16,762 nucleotides of DNA from Desulfovibrionaceae bacterium (GTDB taxonomy: Bacteria > Desulfobacterota > Desulfovibrionia > Desulfovibrionales > Desulfovibrionaceae), in NCBI GenBank assembly GCA_030539415.1, contig JAUNSE010000009.1:1-16762 (forward strand), written 5' to 3'. A model generated the notes under the pieces. The model ran no database searches. It saw only the letters and a list, made by a program, of their open reading frames with translations, and was not told the DNA's origin. Shown piece by piece: positions 1-8,387 of this stretch; positions within the stretch are counted from its first letter, which is position 1; the number at the start of each line of letters is the position of its first letter. Position numbers and translations under genes: made by a program.

Positions 1-1
1 G

Positions 2-670
2 GAAGTGCCTGTCTACATGAGAGAGCTGACGGACAACGATGTCATGCTCATCGCCCTCATGGAAAATCTGCAGCGTGAAGATCTGAATCCGGCCGAAGAG
101 GCCATGGCACTGCAGGAGCTCAAGGACCGCCTGTCCCTGACGCAGGAGGAGCTTGCCTCGCGCATAGGCAAGAGCCGCTCCCAGATTGCCAACTCTCTCC
201 GTCTGCTGCAGCTGCCCGCAAAGGCCCTCGCCAGTCTGCAGGCTGGTGAAATCACCGCCGGACACGCCCGCTGCCTGCTGGGTTTCAACGACAGTCCGGA
301 ACAGACAGACCACTTCCTTTCCTATATCCTGGAGCACAGACTCTCTGTGCGAAGCTGCGAGGATATTCTGGCCGCCTGGAAAAAAGACGGCACGCTGCCC
401 TGGACAAATGCCGAAAGCGCGGCGGACAGGACCAAGGTCCGCCATCTGAAATCGTCGGCTTTTCGCAGAATAGAGGATGAGTTCGCCCGCAGCCTGAGTT
501 TCAAGGCCAAGCTGAGCGGCACATCCGACTCAGGCAGGCTGACCTTCATCTACAAGAGCGAGGATGAGCTTCGCAGACTGCTTGGCACCTTCGGCATGGA
601 CACTGCCGTCAATCCTTCTCCTGCCGCGTCAGAGCCTTCTTCAGCCCCGGATGCTCAGGAAAACATGTAG
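2..670 (+). CDS. parB: Chromosome-partitioning protein ParB, 5'-truncated by the window edge
   Basis: ParB is a CTP-dependent DNA clamp that loads at parS and, with ParA, segregates newly copied origins. The reading frame is open from base 2, so the N-terminus, including the first CTP-binding GERR-type motif, lies outside the window. GTG at 5 and ATG at 17 are internal codons, not starts. Numbering from base 5, the fragment shows the second ParB/Spo0J box ENLQREDLNPAEEA (20-33), then a helix-turn-helix region (about 45-71, LTQEELASRIGKSRSQIANS), then GHARCLLG (86-93, family form GHARALL). The C-terminal dimerisation segment follows (about 160-200) and ends in a short Pro/Ser/Ala-rich tail. 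It is convergent with rsmB and reads toward the putative origin on the right. ParB family membership is firm. Chromosomal rather than plasmid origin is inferred from the neighbouring genes. Confidence 0.93.
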   Translation, partial: EVPVYMRELTDNDVMLIALMENLQREDLNPAEEAMALQELKDRLSLTQEELASRIGKSRSQIANSLRLLQLPAKALASLQAGEITAGHARCLLGFNDSPEQTDHFLSYILEHRLSVRSCEDILAAWKKDGTLPWTNAESAADRTKVRHLKSSAFRRIEDEFARSLSFKAKLSGTSDSGRLTFIYKSEDELRRLLGTFGMDTAVNPSPAASEPSSAPDAQENM

Positions 671-723
671 AGGCAGTCTGCACCACGGCATACAGAAGGA
701 ACCTGAGCCAACCAATGATGCAA

Positions 724-759
724 GCCGGAGGAAAAAGATCATAGTCTTTCTCCTCCGGC
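724..759. terminator. Hairpin between convergent parB and rsmB
   Basis: Two 15-base arms (GCCGGAGGAAAAAGA and its near-complement) pair with a single mismatch around a six-base loop. The hairpin sits midway between the ends of parB (670) and rsmB (837), where a shared bidirectional terminator is expected. No T-tract directly abuts either arm; the nearest on the + strand is a T5 run at about 778-782. The structure is clear, but its action as an intrinsic terminator is inferred. Confidence 0.45.
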
Positions 760-836
760 ATGAGGGTCGACAGAACATTTTTCCAAACTGTCCGTTCAAT
801 TCCATCGGTACAGACGACGAAAATCAGTACTGATGC

Positions 837-2153
837 TTACTGCATAACGCGGATACGGGCGGCATACATTGATTCAAACGGAAGATCACCTGGGGTTGCC
901 CATTCCTGCTCCAGAGAAGCGTCAAAAGAATGGCAGAGAGAGCGCACAAGGCTGCCGTTCTCGCTTTTTGTCACGGTGCAGGTCATGTAGATGATGTCAC
1001 TGCCGCCAGGAACCATCAGCAGAGCTCGTTCAAGTATCGCTTTCTGCGTCCGGACGTATTCTTCCACCTTTCGCTCCCGCAGCTTGATGTCGGGACGCCT
1101 GGAGAGTACGCCCAGACCGCTGCAGGGCACGTCCAGAAGCATGCATCCCTTCCATCTGGCGAGCGGCGGGCGCGAGGCATCGCACACCATGACCGCGGGG
1201 GCGGCAAGTCCCAGTCTGGCGCACTCACGTGGAAGAGCCGAAAGCCTGGCCGGAGATGTATCCGAGGCCAGACTGACTGTGCATCCGGCTTCAAGCAGAG
1301 CCGTCGTCTTGCCGCCAAAACCGCAGCAGGCATCCCAGACAGGGGCATTCCGGTCAAAATCCACAGCAGCAAGGGCCAGCTGGGAGCCGGCTGACTGCAA
1401 GCTCAGTCTCCCCTCCCCTGCCAGCTCGTTCAGCGCGACATCGGCCGGCACACCGTGCGGAAAAACAAGGCCGGCCTTTCCAGCCGCACCGGGCAGAGCT
1501 TCGGCGCCTTTTTCAAGCAGTTCGGCTCGCAGGGATGCGAAGCCGTCATGACAGGCATTGAGGCGCACGGCAGACACCGGTCTGGCAAAACTCCTGCTCA
1601 TGGTCGTGCGGGCAGCCTCCTCCCCGCATTCACGCAGCAGTGTCCGTCCGAGAGACTCCGGGAAGGAGGTGAAGCGGCAAAAGCCGGCGAAATCATCGGC
1701 ATCGCCGGGCAGCGAGTAAAACTCCAGCTGCCGCGGAGCCTCTCCGAGACGGAGAAGCGAGCGCAGGCCTCCATTGGCCGCGCCGGCAATGCCCTTGCCC
1801 GCCAGTCTGCGTATGTCCTCCACGGTTTCATTGACCACGGCATAGGCCGGCGCCCCCTCCTGAAAGAGCAGTGCAGCGGCGGCAGCAAGCAGCAGATTCT
1901 GTATATCGGCAGAAAAATTCCCGAATCTTGGAAACACGCGGGAAAGAATAAATTCGCAGCGTGTTTTCGCGCGCAGACACCAGTAGGCCAGGTCTGTAGC
2001 CTGACGTCTGGCCTCCGGAGAGAGTGCGACACTGTCCAGCGCCCGGGAAAGAGCCAGCTGCAGAGGAGCTCCTCTGGCTGTATCCACAAGAGTCAGCAGA
2101 GCCACCTTGCGCGCGGAAGGGCGCAGTGCCCTGATATGTGCCGAGCGCGACAT
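837..2153 (-). CDS. rsmB: 16S rRNA (cytosine-5) methyltransferase, RsmB/Sun family
   Basis: This SAM-dependent enzyme methylates a cytosine of 16S rRNA (C967 in E. coli). With the start at 2153 it has 438 residues, close to the family norm. The N-terminal 140 or so residues match the NusB-like RNA-binding domain. The Rossmann methyltransferase domain follows, with SAM motif I DACCGFGGKT (274-283), the PCSG motif with Cys344, and MTCTV with Cys392. Cys392 is the expected catalytic nucleophile and Cys344 the release cysteine. Motif I is usually ACAAPGGKT; here the centre reads CGF. I chose ATG 2153 because a GGGGA Shine-Dalgarno precedes it and it lies one base after the fmt stop. An in-frame ATG at 2201 would extend 48 bases into fmt. 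It is the last gene of the minus-strand run. Confidence 0.9.
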   Translation of the reverse strand: MSRSAHIRALRPSARKVALLTLVDTARGAPLQLALSRALDSVALSPEARRQATDLAYWCLRAKTRCEFILSRVFPRFGNFSADIQNLLLAAAAALLFQEGAPAYAVVNETVEDIRRLAGKGIAGAANGGLRSLLRLGEAPRQLEFYSLPGDADDFAGFCRFTSFPESLGRTLLRECGEEAARTTMSRSFARPVSAVRLNACHDGFASLRAELLEKGAEALPGAAGKAGLVFPHGVPADVALNELAGEGRLSLQSAGSQLALAAVDFDRNAPVWDACCGFGGKTTALLEAGCTVSLASDTSPARLSALPRECARLGLAAPAVMVCDASRPPLARWKGCMLLDVPCSGLGVLSRRPDIKLRERKVEEYVRTQKAILERALLMVPGGSDIIYMTCTVTKSENGSLVRSLCHSFDASLEQEWATPGDLPFESMYAARIRVMQ

Positions 2154-2154
2154 T

Positions 2155-3141
2155 CTAGTCCCCGTTCGCGTCAAGCGGACGCACGCGGCCGACCTGAACA
2201 AGCTCGGGACCGTTCAGACGCAGACCGTTCAGAAAGGCGGCCGCGTCCATGGATTTCTTTCCCTGAGGCTTCAGGCGCAGAACGGACAGGCAGCCGCCTT
2301 CACAGGCGAGCAGCAAAAGTCCCTTCCGGGCCAGCACGCTCCCGGGTTCCCCGGTCCTGTCCTTTACAACGCGCACTTCCTCGAGCAGCACGGAAACATC
2401 ACCGCTCTGGAGCTCCAGCGTCACATGAGCGCCGGGATCCGGTGTGACGCCGCGCAGATGGCAGTCGACCCGCTCCACAGGACGATAGACATCCAGGTGT
2501 CCCTCCGCCTTCGCTATCTTTGCGGCATAGCAGGACTCGCCTGTCTGCGGGACAGGCTCGAGAGCCCCCTCCCGCACCCGGTTCAGCACGTCCAGCAGCT
2601 GCGGCACGGCCGCAGCTGCCATCCTGTTCAGCAGAGAGCCGGCAGTTTCACCGGCTGTGGACATTTCGATCCGGCTGTAAACAGGGCCGGTGTCCAGTCC
2701 CGCCTCCATGCGCATGACGCTGACACCCGTCACGGGCACACCGTCCATGATGGCCCGCTGCACGGGAGCGCTTCCACGATAGGCGGGCAGAAGCGATGTG
2801 TGGACGTTGATGGACGCGCAGCGCGGAATGTCGAGCACTGTCTGCGGCAGAATCATGCCGTAGGCAGCCACCACCAGAAAATCGGGGGCAAGCGAGGCAA
2901 GCTCGGCCTGAGCCTCCCCGGACCTGAACGTCTCTGGCTGGCGGACAGGAAGCCCCCGCTCCAGGGCAAGGGCCTTGACCGGAGGCGCAAGAAGCTTGTT
3001 TCCCCTTCCTGCCGGCCTGTCGGGCTGAGTGTAGACACAGAGCACCCGCACATCGGACGAGGCCAGGAGCCCCTCCAGAATGCGCGCGGCGAACTCCGGC
3101 GTCCCCATGAAAACTACTGTTGCTGCTTTTTCTTGAGCCAC
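2155..3141 (-). CDS. fmt: Methionyl-tRNA formyltransferase
   Basis: Fmt transfers a formyl group from 10-formyltetrahydrofolate to Met-tRNAfMet to make the initiator tRNA. The 328 residues match the usual length (about 310-330). The N-terminal folate-binding fold begins with the typical VVFMGTPEFAA segment. The catalytic triad is visible as Asn112, His114 and Asp150 in INVHTSLLPAYRG and GLDTGPV, equivalent to E. coli N108/H110/D146. A C-terminal OB-like tRNA-binding domain starts near residue 205. The start is GTG at 3141, with AAGGTG six bases upstream. This places the first 28 bases inside the end of def, a sign of translational coupling. The internal ATG at 3108 would remove the first strand of the fold and is unlikely. 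Confidence 0.95.
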   Translation of the reverse strand: MAQEKAATVVFMGTPEFAARILEGLLASSDVRVLCVYTQPDRPAGRGNKLLAPPVKALALERGLPVRQPETFRSGEAQAELASLAPDFLVVAAYGMILPQTVLDIPRCASINVHTSLLPAYRGSAPVQRAIMDGVPVTGVSVMRMEAGLDTGPVYSRIEMSTAGETAGSLLNRMAAAAVPQLLDVLNRVREGALEPVPQTGESCYAAKIAKAEGHLDVYRPVERVDCHLRGVTPDPGAHVTLELQSGDVSVLLEEVRVVKDRTGEPGSVLARKGLLLLACEGGCLSVLRLKPQGKKSMDAAAFLNGLRLNGPELVQVGRVRPLDANGD

Positions 3142-3638
3142 TTCTTCACCTTCGTGTCGTAAAGGGCGCGGCGCAGATGGCCAATCTTGTCTATGAAAAG
3201 CACACCCTTGAGATGGTCGGTCTCATGCTGGACAATAATGGCTTCAAAGCCGTCTATGTCACGCTCGAAAATCTTGCCGTCAAGCCCCATGGCCTTGAGA
3301 TGGATGGTTTCGGATCTAGGCACATCGGCCCTGTATTCCAGGGGCACGGACAGGCATCCCTCGCCCTTGCTGACAATGGTCTCCCCTGTCAGAGTGACCT
3401 CTGGATTGATGAGCACGCGCGGGTCCTTCACCTCATCCTTGGGAGACGGATCATAGACCACTATCTGAAGATGAACGCCCACCTGAGGAGCGGCCAGTCC
3501 GACGCCGGGCGCCTCGTACATGGTGACGAACATGTCATCCACAAGGGTGCGGATTTCATCGGTGATTTCTGTTACCGGCGCGCTGCTCTCGGCAAGACTC
3601 CTGTCGGGATAGAGTACAATCTCTCTTTTGCTCCCCAT
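3114..3638 (-). CDS. def: Peptide deformylase
   Basis: Def removes the N-formyl group from nascent proteins and so complements fmt, which overlaps its end. The product has 174 residues, as is usual. All three family motifs are present: GVGLAAPQ (45-52), EGCLSVP (93-99) and HETDH (138-142). Cys95, His138 and His142 are the metal ligands and Glu139 is the catalytic base. The C-terminus is a basic tail (KKWLKKKQQQ). ATG at 3638 is chosen because a perfect AGGAGG (3647-3652) lies eight bases upstream and the protein then begins at the normal place. An in-frame ATG at 3686 would add 16 residues with no family support. It is separated from aspS by 106 bp, so def-fmt-rsmB may form a sub-operon. Confidence 0.96.
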   Translation of the reverse strand: MGSKREIVLYPDRSLAESSAPVTEITDEIRTLVDDMFVTMYEAPGVGLAAPQVGVHLQIVVYDPSPKDEVKDPRVLINPEVTLTGETIVSKGEGCLSVPLEYRADVPRSETIHLKAMGLDGKIFERDIDGFEAIIVQHETDHLKGVLFIDKIGHLRRALYDTKVKKWLKKKQQQ

Positions 3639-3652
3639 GCTGAATTCCTCCT

Positions 3653-3670
3653 CTCCGGCAGAGTCCGGAG
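3653..3670. other. Small hairpin just upstream of the def Shine-Dalgarno
   Basis: CTCCGG (3653-3658) and CCGGAG (3665-3670) form a six-bp stem with a six-base loop directly beside the def ribosome-binding site (AGGAGG at 3647-3652). In the mRNA it could influence access to that site. It could also be chance in GC-rich DNA. Confidence 0.25.
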
Positions 3671-3681
3671 GCCAGAGACGG

Positions 3682-3720
3682 TGCAAAGCCGGAAAGGCTG
3701 TCGGCCCTTCCGGCTATGCA
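3682..3720. other. Hairpin in the aspS-def gap
   Basis: Arms 3682-3694 (TGCAAAGCCGGAA) and 3708-3720 pair over 13 bases with one mismatch. The hairpin lies 24 bases after the aspS stop in the direction of transcription. No run of more than three T follows on the minus strand, so it is a poor intrinsic terminator. It may be a partial terminator or an mRNA stabiliser separating aspS from def-fmt-rsmB. Confidence 0.35.
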
Positions 3721-3744
3721 CGTCAGTTATGTCTGTACTGGAGC

Positions 3745-5595
3745 CTATTCAGCCTTGGGCTGAGCCTCGGCACGCTTTTCCGGTGCCTCGCGAAGCTTCA
3801 GGCCGAGCTCTCTCAGCTGGGCGCCCGAGACCGTGGACGGAGCCTGTGTCATGAGGCAGGTGGCCTTCTGCGTCTTGGGGAAGGCGATGACGTCGCGAAT
3901 GCTCTGGCAGCCGGCCAGGAGCATGATCAGACGGTCAAGGCCGAAGGCAAGGCCGCCATGCGGCGGAGCGCCGAATTCCAGAGCGTGGAAGAGGAAGCCG
4001 AACTGTTCCTCAGCCCGCTCGTCGGAAAAGCCCAGGGCTTCGAACATCTTCATCTGGGTATGGGCGGAGTGAATGCGGATGGAGCCGCCGCCCACCTCGT
4101 TGCCGTTGAGGACCATGTCATAGGCTCTGGCCTTGGCATGGGCCGGGTCGCTGGTCATCAGTTCCAGATGCCCCGGCAGGGGCGAGGTGAACGGATGATG
4201 GCAGGCCACATAGCGGTGCTCTTCCTTGTCGTATTCAAAGAGCGGGAACTCGATCACCCAGAGGAAGTTGAAGCTGTCCTTGGGGATGAGATTCAGTTTT
4301 TCGGCAAGGTGCACGCGCAGGTTGCCCAGAGCGGCATTGACCATCTCCGGCTCGCCGGCCTGGAAGAACAGAATGTCGCCAACCTTTGCATCAAGGCGTT
4401 CCCTGATGACCCGGCGCTCCTCCTCGGAGAGGAACTTGGCAATGGGGGACTGCCATTCGGTCTCGGACTTGATTTTGATCCAGGCAAGCCCCTGAGCGCC
4501 GTAGATGCGCACGAACTCGGTCAGCGCGTCTATTTCCTTGCGGGTCAGGGATTCTCCGCCCTCGACCTTGATGGCCTTGACCATGGGCGCGGAGGCAAAC
4601 AGCTTGAATCCGGAGCCGCGCACGGCATCGGTAAGTTCGACCAGCTTCATGCCGAAGCGGGTGTCGGGCTTGTCCACGCCGTAGTCCCTCATGGCCTCGT
4701 CCCAGGTCATGCGCGGGAAGGGAACCTGAATTTCCTTGCCCATGACATCGCGGAAGAGTTTCTGCATGAGGTTTTCCGCCACAGTCATGACATCCTGCTC
4801 GCTGACGAAGCTCATTTCGAGGTCAATCTGGGTGAACTCGGGCTGACGGTCGGCGCGAAGGTCCTCGTCCCTGAAGCAGCGGACAATCTGGAAGTACTTT
4901 TCAAAGCCGGAAACCATGAGGAGCTGCTTGAAAAGCTGCGGAGACTGAGGCAGGGCGTAGAAGGAGCCCTGATTGAGACGGCTGGGAACAAGAAAGTCGC
5001 GCGCGCCTTCGGGAGTGGACTTGGTGAGCACAGGGGTTTCCACTTCGTAGAAGCCCTCTCCGTCCAGGAAGCTGCGCACAGCCTGCATGACCTTGTGGCG
5101 CAGCACAAAATTCTTCTGCATGCAGGGGCGGCGCAGGTCCAGATAACGCCACTGGAGACGCAGGTTCTCGCCGGCGTCGCAGCGGTCCTCGATGGCGAAA
5201 GGAGGCGTCTTGGACGTGTTGAGCAGCTTCCAGTCGTAAACCACCACCTCGATTTCGCCGGTCTTGAGGTTGGGATTGGTCATGCCCTCCGGACGATGGC
5301 GCACGCGGCCCTTGATGGCAATCACGTATTCAAGGCGCAGAATGGCCGCACGGTCATGCGCTTCGGGGGCGACATCGGGAGAGAACACCACCTGGGTCAG
5401 TCCCATGCGGTCGCGGAGGTCCACAAAGATGAGACCGCCGTGATCGCGGCGGAACTGCACCCAGCCCATGAGGCAGACTTCCCTGCCCACATCGGCCGCG
5501 GTCAGCTCCGAGCAGCTGGAAGTCCGCTTCCAGTCGCCCAGATCAACAATATATTTGGAATGCTCCTGCTGGAGATCCTGAATCTGTTCGCTCAT
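3745..5595 (-). CDS. aspS: Aspartyl-tRNA synthetase, probably non-discriminating (Asp/Asn)
   Basis: A class II synthetase that charges tRNA with aspartate. Its 616 residues run in the usual bacterial order: an OB-fold anticodon-binding domain (about 38-122), catalytic core, inserted GAD domain (about 305-435), core again. Motif 2 is FRDEDLRADRQPEF (241-254) and motif 3 GLAFGLDRL (548-556). Two residues that separate discriminating from non-discriminating bacterial AspRS both have the relaxed form: His52 in RRDHGG (E. coli Leu30) and Gly104 in RPEG (E. coli Lys81 region). This suggests it also makes Asp-tRNAAsn for GatCAB, which is not in this window. An N-terminal extension of about 22 residues precedes the usual start. 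ATG 5595 has AAGGA ten bases upstream, inside the end of hisS, and follows the hisS stop by six bases. Confidence 0.96.
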   Translation of the reverse strand: MSEQIQDLQQEHSKYIVDLGDWKRTSSCSELTAADVGREVCLMGWVQFRRDHGGLIFVDLRDRMGLTQVVFSPDVAPEAHDRAAILRLEYVIAIKGRVRHRPEGMTNPNLKTGEIEVVVYDWKLLNTSKTPPFAIEDRCDAGENLRLQWRYLDLRRPCMQKNFVLRHKVMQAVRSFLDGEGFYEVETPVLTKSTPEGARDFLVPSRLNQGSFYALPQSPQLFKQLLMVSGFEKYFQIVRCFRDEDLRADRQPEFTQIDLEMSFVSEQDVMTVAENLMQKLFRDVMGKEIQVPFPRMTWDEAMRDYGVDKPDTRFGMKLVELTDAVRGSGFKLFASAPMVKAIKVEGGESLTRKEIDALTEFVRIYGAQGLAWIKIKSETEWQSPIAKFLSEEERRVIRERLDAKVGDILFFQAGEPEMVNAALGNLRVHLAEKLNLIPKDSFNFLWVIEFPLFEYDKEEHRYVACHHPFTSPLPGHLELMTSDPAHAKARAYDMVLNGNEVGGGSIRIHSAHTQMKMFEALGFSDERAEEQFGFLFHALEFGAPPHGGLAFGLDRLIMLLAGCQSIRDVIAFPKTQKATCLMTQAPSTVSGAQLRELGLKLREAPEKRAEAQPKAE

Positions 5596-5601
5596 GACAA
5601 T

Positions 5602-6846
5602 TTAATCCTTGTGAGAGAGGACGGTGACAAGCTGGTCCAGCTCGATATCCTGCTGGCTGCCCTGATCCATGTCCTTGACGGCCGCAACCTGGCGGGCCAT
5701 CTCGTCACTGCCGAGAATAAGTGTATAGCGCGCGCCGGACTTGCCGGCCTGACGCATGGAGGATTTCATGCCAGCGGCCGTATATCCCATTTCACCCTTG
5801 AGACCGGCAAGCCGGAGGTCGCGGGTGATTCTGAAGCCCTGGGCAACGCAGGCATCATCCAGGCAGACCACATAAAAGTCCTTTCTGGCCGCCTCGCGCT
5901 CGCCCATGAGCAGGGCCAGCCGCTCCATGCCGCAGGCGAAACCGATGCCGGGCACGTCCGGTCCGCCCAGATTGCGGATAAGGCCGTCGTAGCGGCCGCC
6001 GCCGGCAACAGCGGTCTGAGCGCCGATGGCATCGCTGCGAAGCTCGAAGGTCGTGCGGCAGTAGTAGTCCAGACCGCGCACCAGGCAGTGGTCCTGCACA
6101 TACGAAATGCCGCTGTCGGTCAGCAGACCGGTCACGGTCTCGTAGTGGGCCCGGCAGTCATCGCAGATATAGTCCGCGAAAACAGGGGCTGTCTGCAGGG
6201 CCTCCTGATCGTGGTCGCGCTTGCAGTCAAGAACGCGCAGGGGATTGGTGTGCAGACGGCGCTGACAGTCCTCGCAGAGACTGCTCTCGTATCTGGTCAG
6301 ATGGTCGATCAGGGCCTGACGATATTTGGGACGGCAGTTCGGACAGCCGAGAGTGTTGAGATGCAGGCTCAGATTCTCCAGCCCGAGGGCATCCATATAA
6401 TTGACCAGCAGAGAGACAACTTCGGCATCCGCGGCCGGAGCCGGAGTGCCGATGAGTTCGCAGTCAATCTGATGGAACTGCCTCATGCGGCCTTTCTGGG
6501 GGCGCTCGCAGCGGAACATGGGTCCGTAGGTGAAGAGTTTGGAAACGGATTCTCTGGCGTGCAGGCTGGCATTGATATAGGCCCGCATGACGCCGGCTGT
6601 GGCTTCGGGACGAAGGGACTGCAGTTTGCCGTGGGCATCGGGGAAAGTATACATTTCCTTCTGCACCACATCAGTTTCCGTGCCTATGCCGCGGGCAAAA
6701 AGCTCCGTGTACTCCATAATCGGCACACGGACCTCCTTGAAGCCATAGCGGGAGAAAATGGTCCTGCAGGTGGACTCCATGAAGTCGAAGAGCGCGGCAT
6801 CGGAGTCGAATAGATCCGCAAAACCATTGATACGGCTGATGCTCAT
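5602..6846 (-). CDS. hisS: Histidyl-tRNA synthetase
   Basis: A class II synthetase that attaches histidine to tRNAHis. With the start at 6846 the product has 414 residues, normal for the family. Visible motifs are LRPEATAG (78-85), the motif 2 region MFRCERPQKGRMRQFHQID (110-128), histidine loop A RGLDYYCRTTFE (257-268), loop B AGGGRYDGL (281-289) and motif 3 GIGFACGMERL (300-310). A C-terminal anticodon-binding domain begins at about residue 323. The insertion domain has three CxxC pairs (168-171, 191-194, 228-231), a possible metal site. I chose ATG 6846 because MSISRINGFADL is the expected N-terminus and AAGGA lies upstream. An in-frame ATG at 6930 would start inside purF. The purF stop is 22 bp upstream. 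Confidence 0.95.
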   Translation of the reverse strand: MSISRINGFADLFDSDAALFDFMESTCRTIFSRYGFKEVRVPIMEYTELFARGIGTETDVVQKEMYTFPDAHGKLQSLRPEATAGVMRAYINASLHARESVSKLFTYGPMFRCERPQKGRMRQFHQIDCELIGTPAPAADAEVVSLLVNYMDALGLENLSLHLNTLGCPNCRPKYRQALIDHLTRYESSLCEDCQRRLHTNPLRVLDCKRDHDQEALQTAPVFADYICDDCRAHYETVTGLLTDSGISYVQDHCLVRGLDYYCRTTFELRSDAIGAQTAVAGGGRYDGLIRNLGGPDVPGIGFACGMERLALLMGEREAARKDFYVVCLDDACVAQGFRITRDLRLAGLKGEMGYTAAGMKSSMRQAGKSGARYTLILGSDEMARQVAAVKDMDQGSQQDIELDQLVTVLSHKD

Positions 6847-6868
6847 AACAGATAAAAATCCTTGATAT

Positions 6869-8260
6869 CTAGTTTTCCAATCCGAATTTGCCATACTGGC
6901 AGCCGGGCTTGACGGGATAGTCTCCGTCAAAACAGGCTGTACAGTAGTGATCGGAATGCATGACGGAGCGGAGCAGCCCTTCCTTGCTCAGATAGTGCAG
7001 GGAGTCAACATCCAGAATCTTGGTAATTTCCTCAAGAGTATGGTTGGCCGCAATCAGCTCCTTGGGCGAAGCGAAGTCGATACCGTAGTAGCAGGGGAAG
7101 CGTACGGGAGGACAGGAGATGCGGATATGCACTTCCTTGGTGCCCAGCTCGCGAAGTTTTTTAACGCGGGTGATCATGGTCGTTCCGCGCACAATGGAAT
7201 CATCCACGATGCAGATGCGCTTCCCCTCGATCATGGCCCGCACGGGATTTATCTTCACCCGCACGCCGAAGCTTCTCATGCTCTGGCTGGGCTGAATGAA
7301 GGTGCGGCCCACATAGTGGTTGCGGATCATGGCGTGCTCGTACGGCAGCTCCGCGCACTGGGAAAAGCCGACAGCGGGATACACGCCGGAATCCGGGAAG
7401 GGCATGATGAAGTCCACATCCGGTGTGGATTCGTGCGCCAGCTGCCATCCCATCTGCTTGCGGCAGGAATAGACCTGCTCTCCGAAGATGTAGGAGTCGG
7501 GTCTGGCAAAGTAGACAAGCTCGAAGATGCACTGTCTCGGGCGCTCGGGCATGTTGTCGGTGAGCGGCACGCTGATTTCGCCTGCCGGAGAAATGACATA
7601 CATTTCGCCCGGCTTGATGCTCTGCTCGTACTCCGCATCCATAAGGTCGAAGGCGCAGGTTTCAGAGGCGAGAACAGGCGCGCCGTCAAGCCGCCCAAGG
7701 GACAGGGGATGAAAGCCGTAGGGATCGCGCACGGCCACCATGGTGTCGTCAACCATGAAAATGAGGCAGTAGGCTCCGCGCAGACGCTCGCAGGTATGCC
7801 GAATGGCATCCACCACATCGTGCCTGTTAAGTTCACGCACGAAGACATGCATGATGACTTCGGTGTCGGAGGTGGCATGGAAGATGGCACCGTCCTCTTC
7901 AAGCTCGCGTCTGAGCTCCACGGTATTGACCAGGTTGCCGTTGTGGGCAATGGCGATGCTCTTGCCCTTGTAATGCACAAGCAGGGGCTGGGCATTGGCA
8001 ATGGATGGACGTCCGGTGGTGGAGTAGCGCACATGGCCCACAGCGATGGGTCCAGGGAGCTTGCGCAGATGCTCTTCCTCAAAGATATCAGGCACAAGCC
8101 CCATACCTTTGTACTGATAGTAATGCCCTTCATCATCAACGCTGATGATGCCGGCACTCTCCTGTCCCCTGTGCTGCTGGGCATACAGGCCAAAATACGT
8201 CAGGCGGGACGCGTCCTCATGGCCGTAGACCGCGAAGAGACCACATTCGTCATGAATCAT
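6869..8260 (-). CDS. purF: Amidophosphoribosyltransferase, iron-sulfur (B. subtilis) type
   Basis: PurF catalyses the first step of purine synthesis, making phosphoribosylamine from PRPP and glutamine. The 463-residue product has an N-terminal Ntn glutaminase domain and a C-terminal phosphoribosyltransferase domain. The family's short propeptide is visible as MIHDE before Cys6, the nucleophile that self-cleavage would expose. The PRPP loop is RICIVDDSIVRGTT (348-361). Cys244, Cys390, Cys440 and Cys443 match the four cysteines that hold the oxygen-sensitive 4Fe-4S cluster in B. subtilis PurF, which fits an anaerobe. ATG 8260 is chosen because the propeptide then has the right length and AGGAG lies 12 bases upstream. 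An in-frame ATG at 8425 would begin inside gyrA. A 127-bp gap with a strong hairpin precedes the gene. Confidence 0.96.
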   Translation of the reverse strand: MIHDECGLFAVYGHEDASRLTYFGLYAQQHRGQESAGIISVDDEGHYYQYKGMGLVPDIFEEEHLRKLPGPIAVGHVRYSTTGRPSIANAQPLLVHYKGKSIAIAHNGNLVNTVELRRELEEDGAIFHATSDTEVIMHVFVRELNRHDVVDAIRHTCERLRGAYCLIFMVDDTMVAVRDPYGFHPLSLGRLDGAPVLASETCAFDLMDAEYEQSIKPGEMYVISPAGEISVPLTDNMPERPRQCIFELVYFARPDSYIFGEQVYSCRKQMGWQLAHESTPDVDFIMPFPDSGVYPAVGFSQCAELPYEHAMIRNHYVGRTFIQPSQSMRSFGVRVKINPVRAMIEGKRICIVDDSIVRGTTMITRVKKLRELGTKEVHIRISCPPVRFPCYYGIDFASPKELIAANHTLEEITKILDVDSLHYLSKEGLLRSVMHSDHYCTACFDGDYPVKPGCQYGKFGLEN

Positions 8261-8321
8261 GGGAGTGACATGCTCCTTTCGGCGTCGCGCCGCCGGGGGA
8301 AGACGCGCGCGCTGAAGAGTG

Positions 8322-8349
8322 GAACTGGCTCCCTTTCGGGAGCCGGTTC
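8322..8349. promoter_or_regulatory. Strong hairpin in the gyrA-purF gap
   Basis: A 12-bp stem (8322-8333 with 8338-8349; one T-G wobble) closes a TTTC tetraloop 38 bases after the gyrA stop and 62 bases before the purF start. No T-tract follows on the minus strand, so it is not a standard intrinsic terminator. Possible roles are an mRNA processing or stability element, or part of an attenuator controlling purF. I saw no recognisable purine riboswitch or PUR-box. Confidence 0.4.
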
Positions 8350-8387
8350 GGGAAGGTGTGTGGGAACGGAGCGGATTGGGCGGGACG

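Noticed and set aside
1223..1238. CACGTG core that could be a parS site
   Set aside because: Flanking bases match the parS consensus TGTTTCACGTGAAACA poorly (about 10 of 16), and it lies within the rsmB coding sequence. I found no good parS anywhere in the window.
3628..6813. A 1061-codon open frame on the + strand
   Set aside because: It lies antisense to def, aspS and hisS, which have complete catalytic motifs. Long antisense frames are expected in GC-rich DNA, and its translation shows no recognisable domain.
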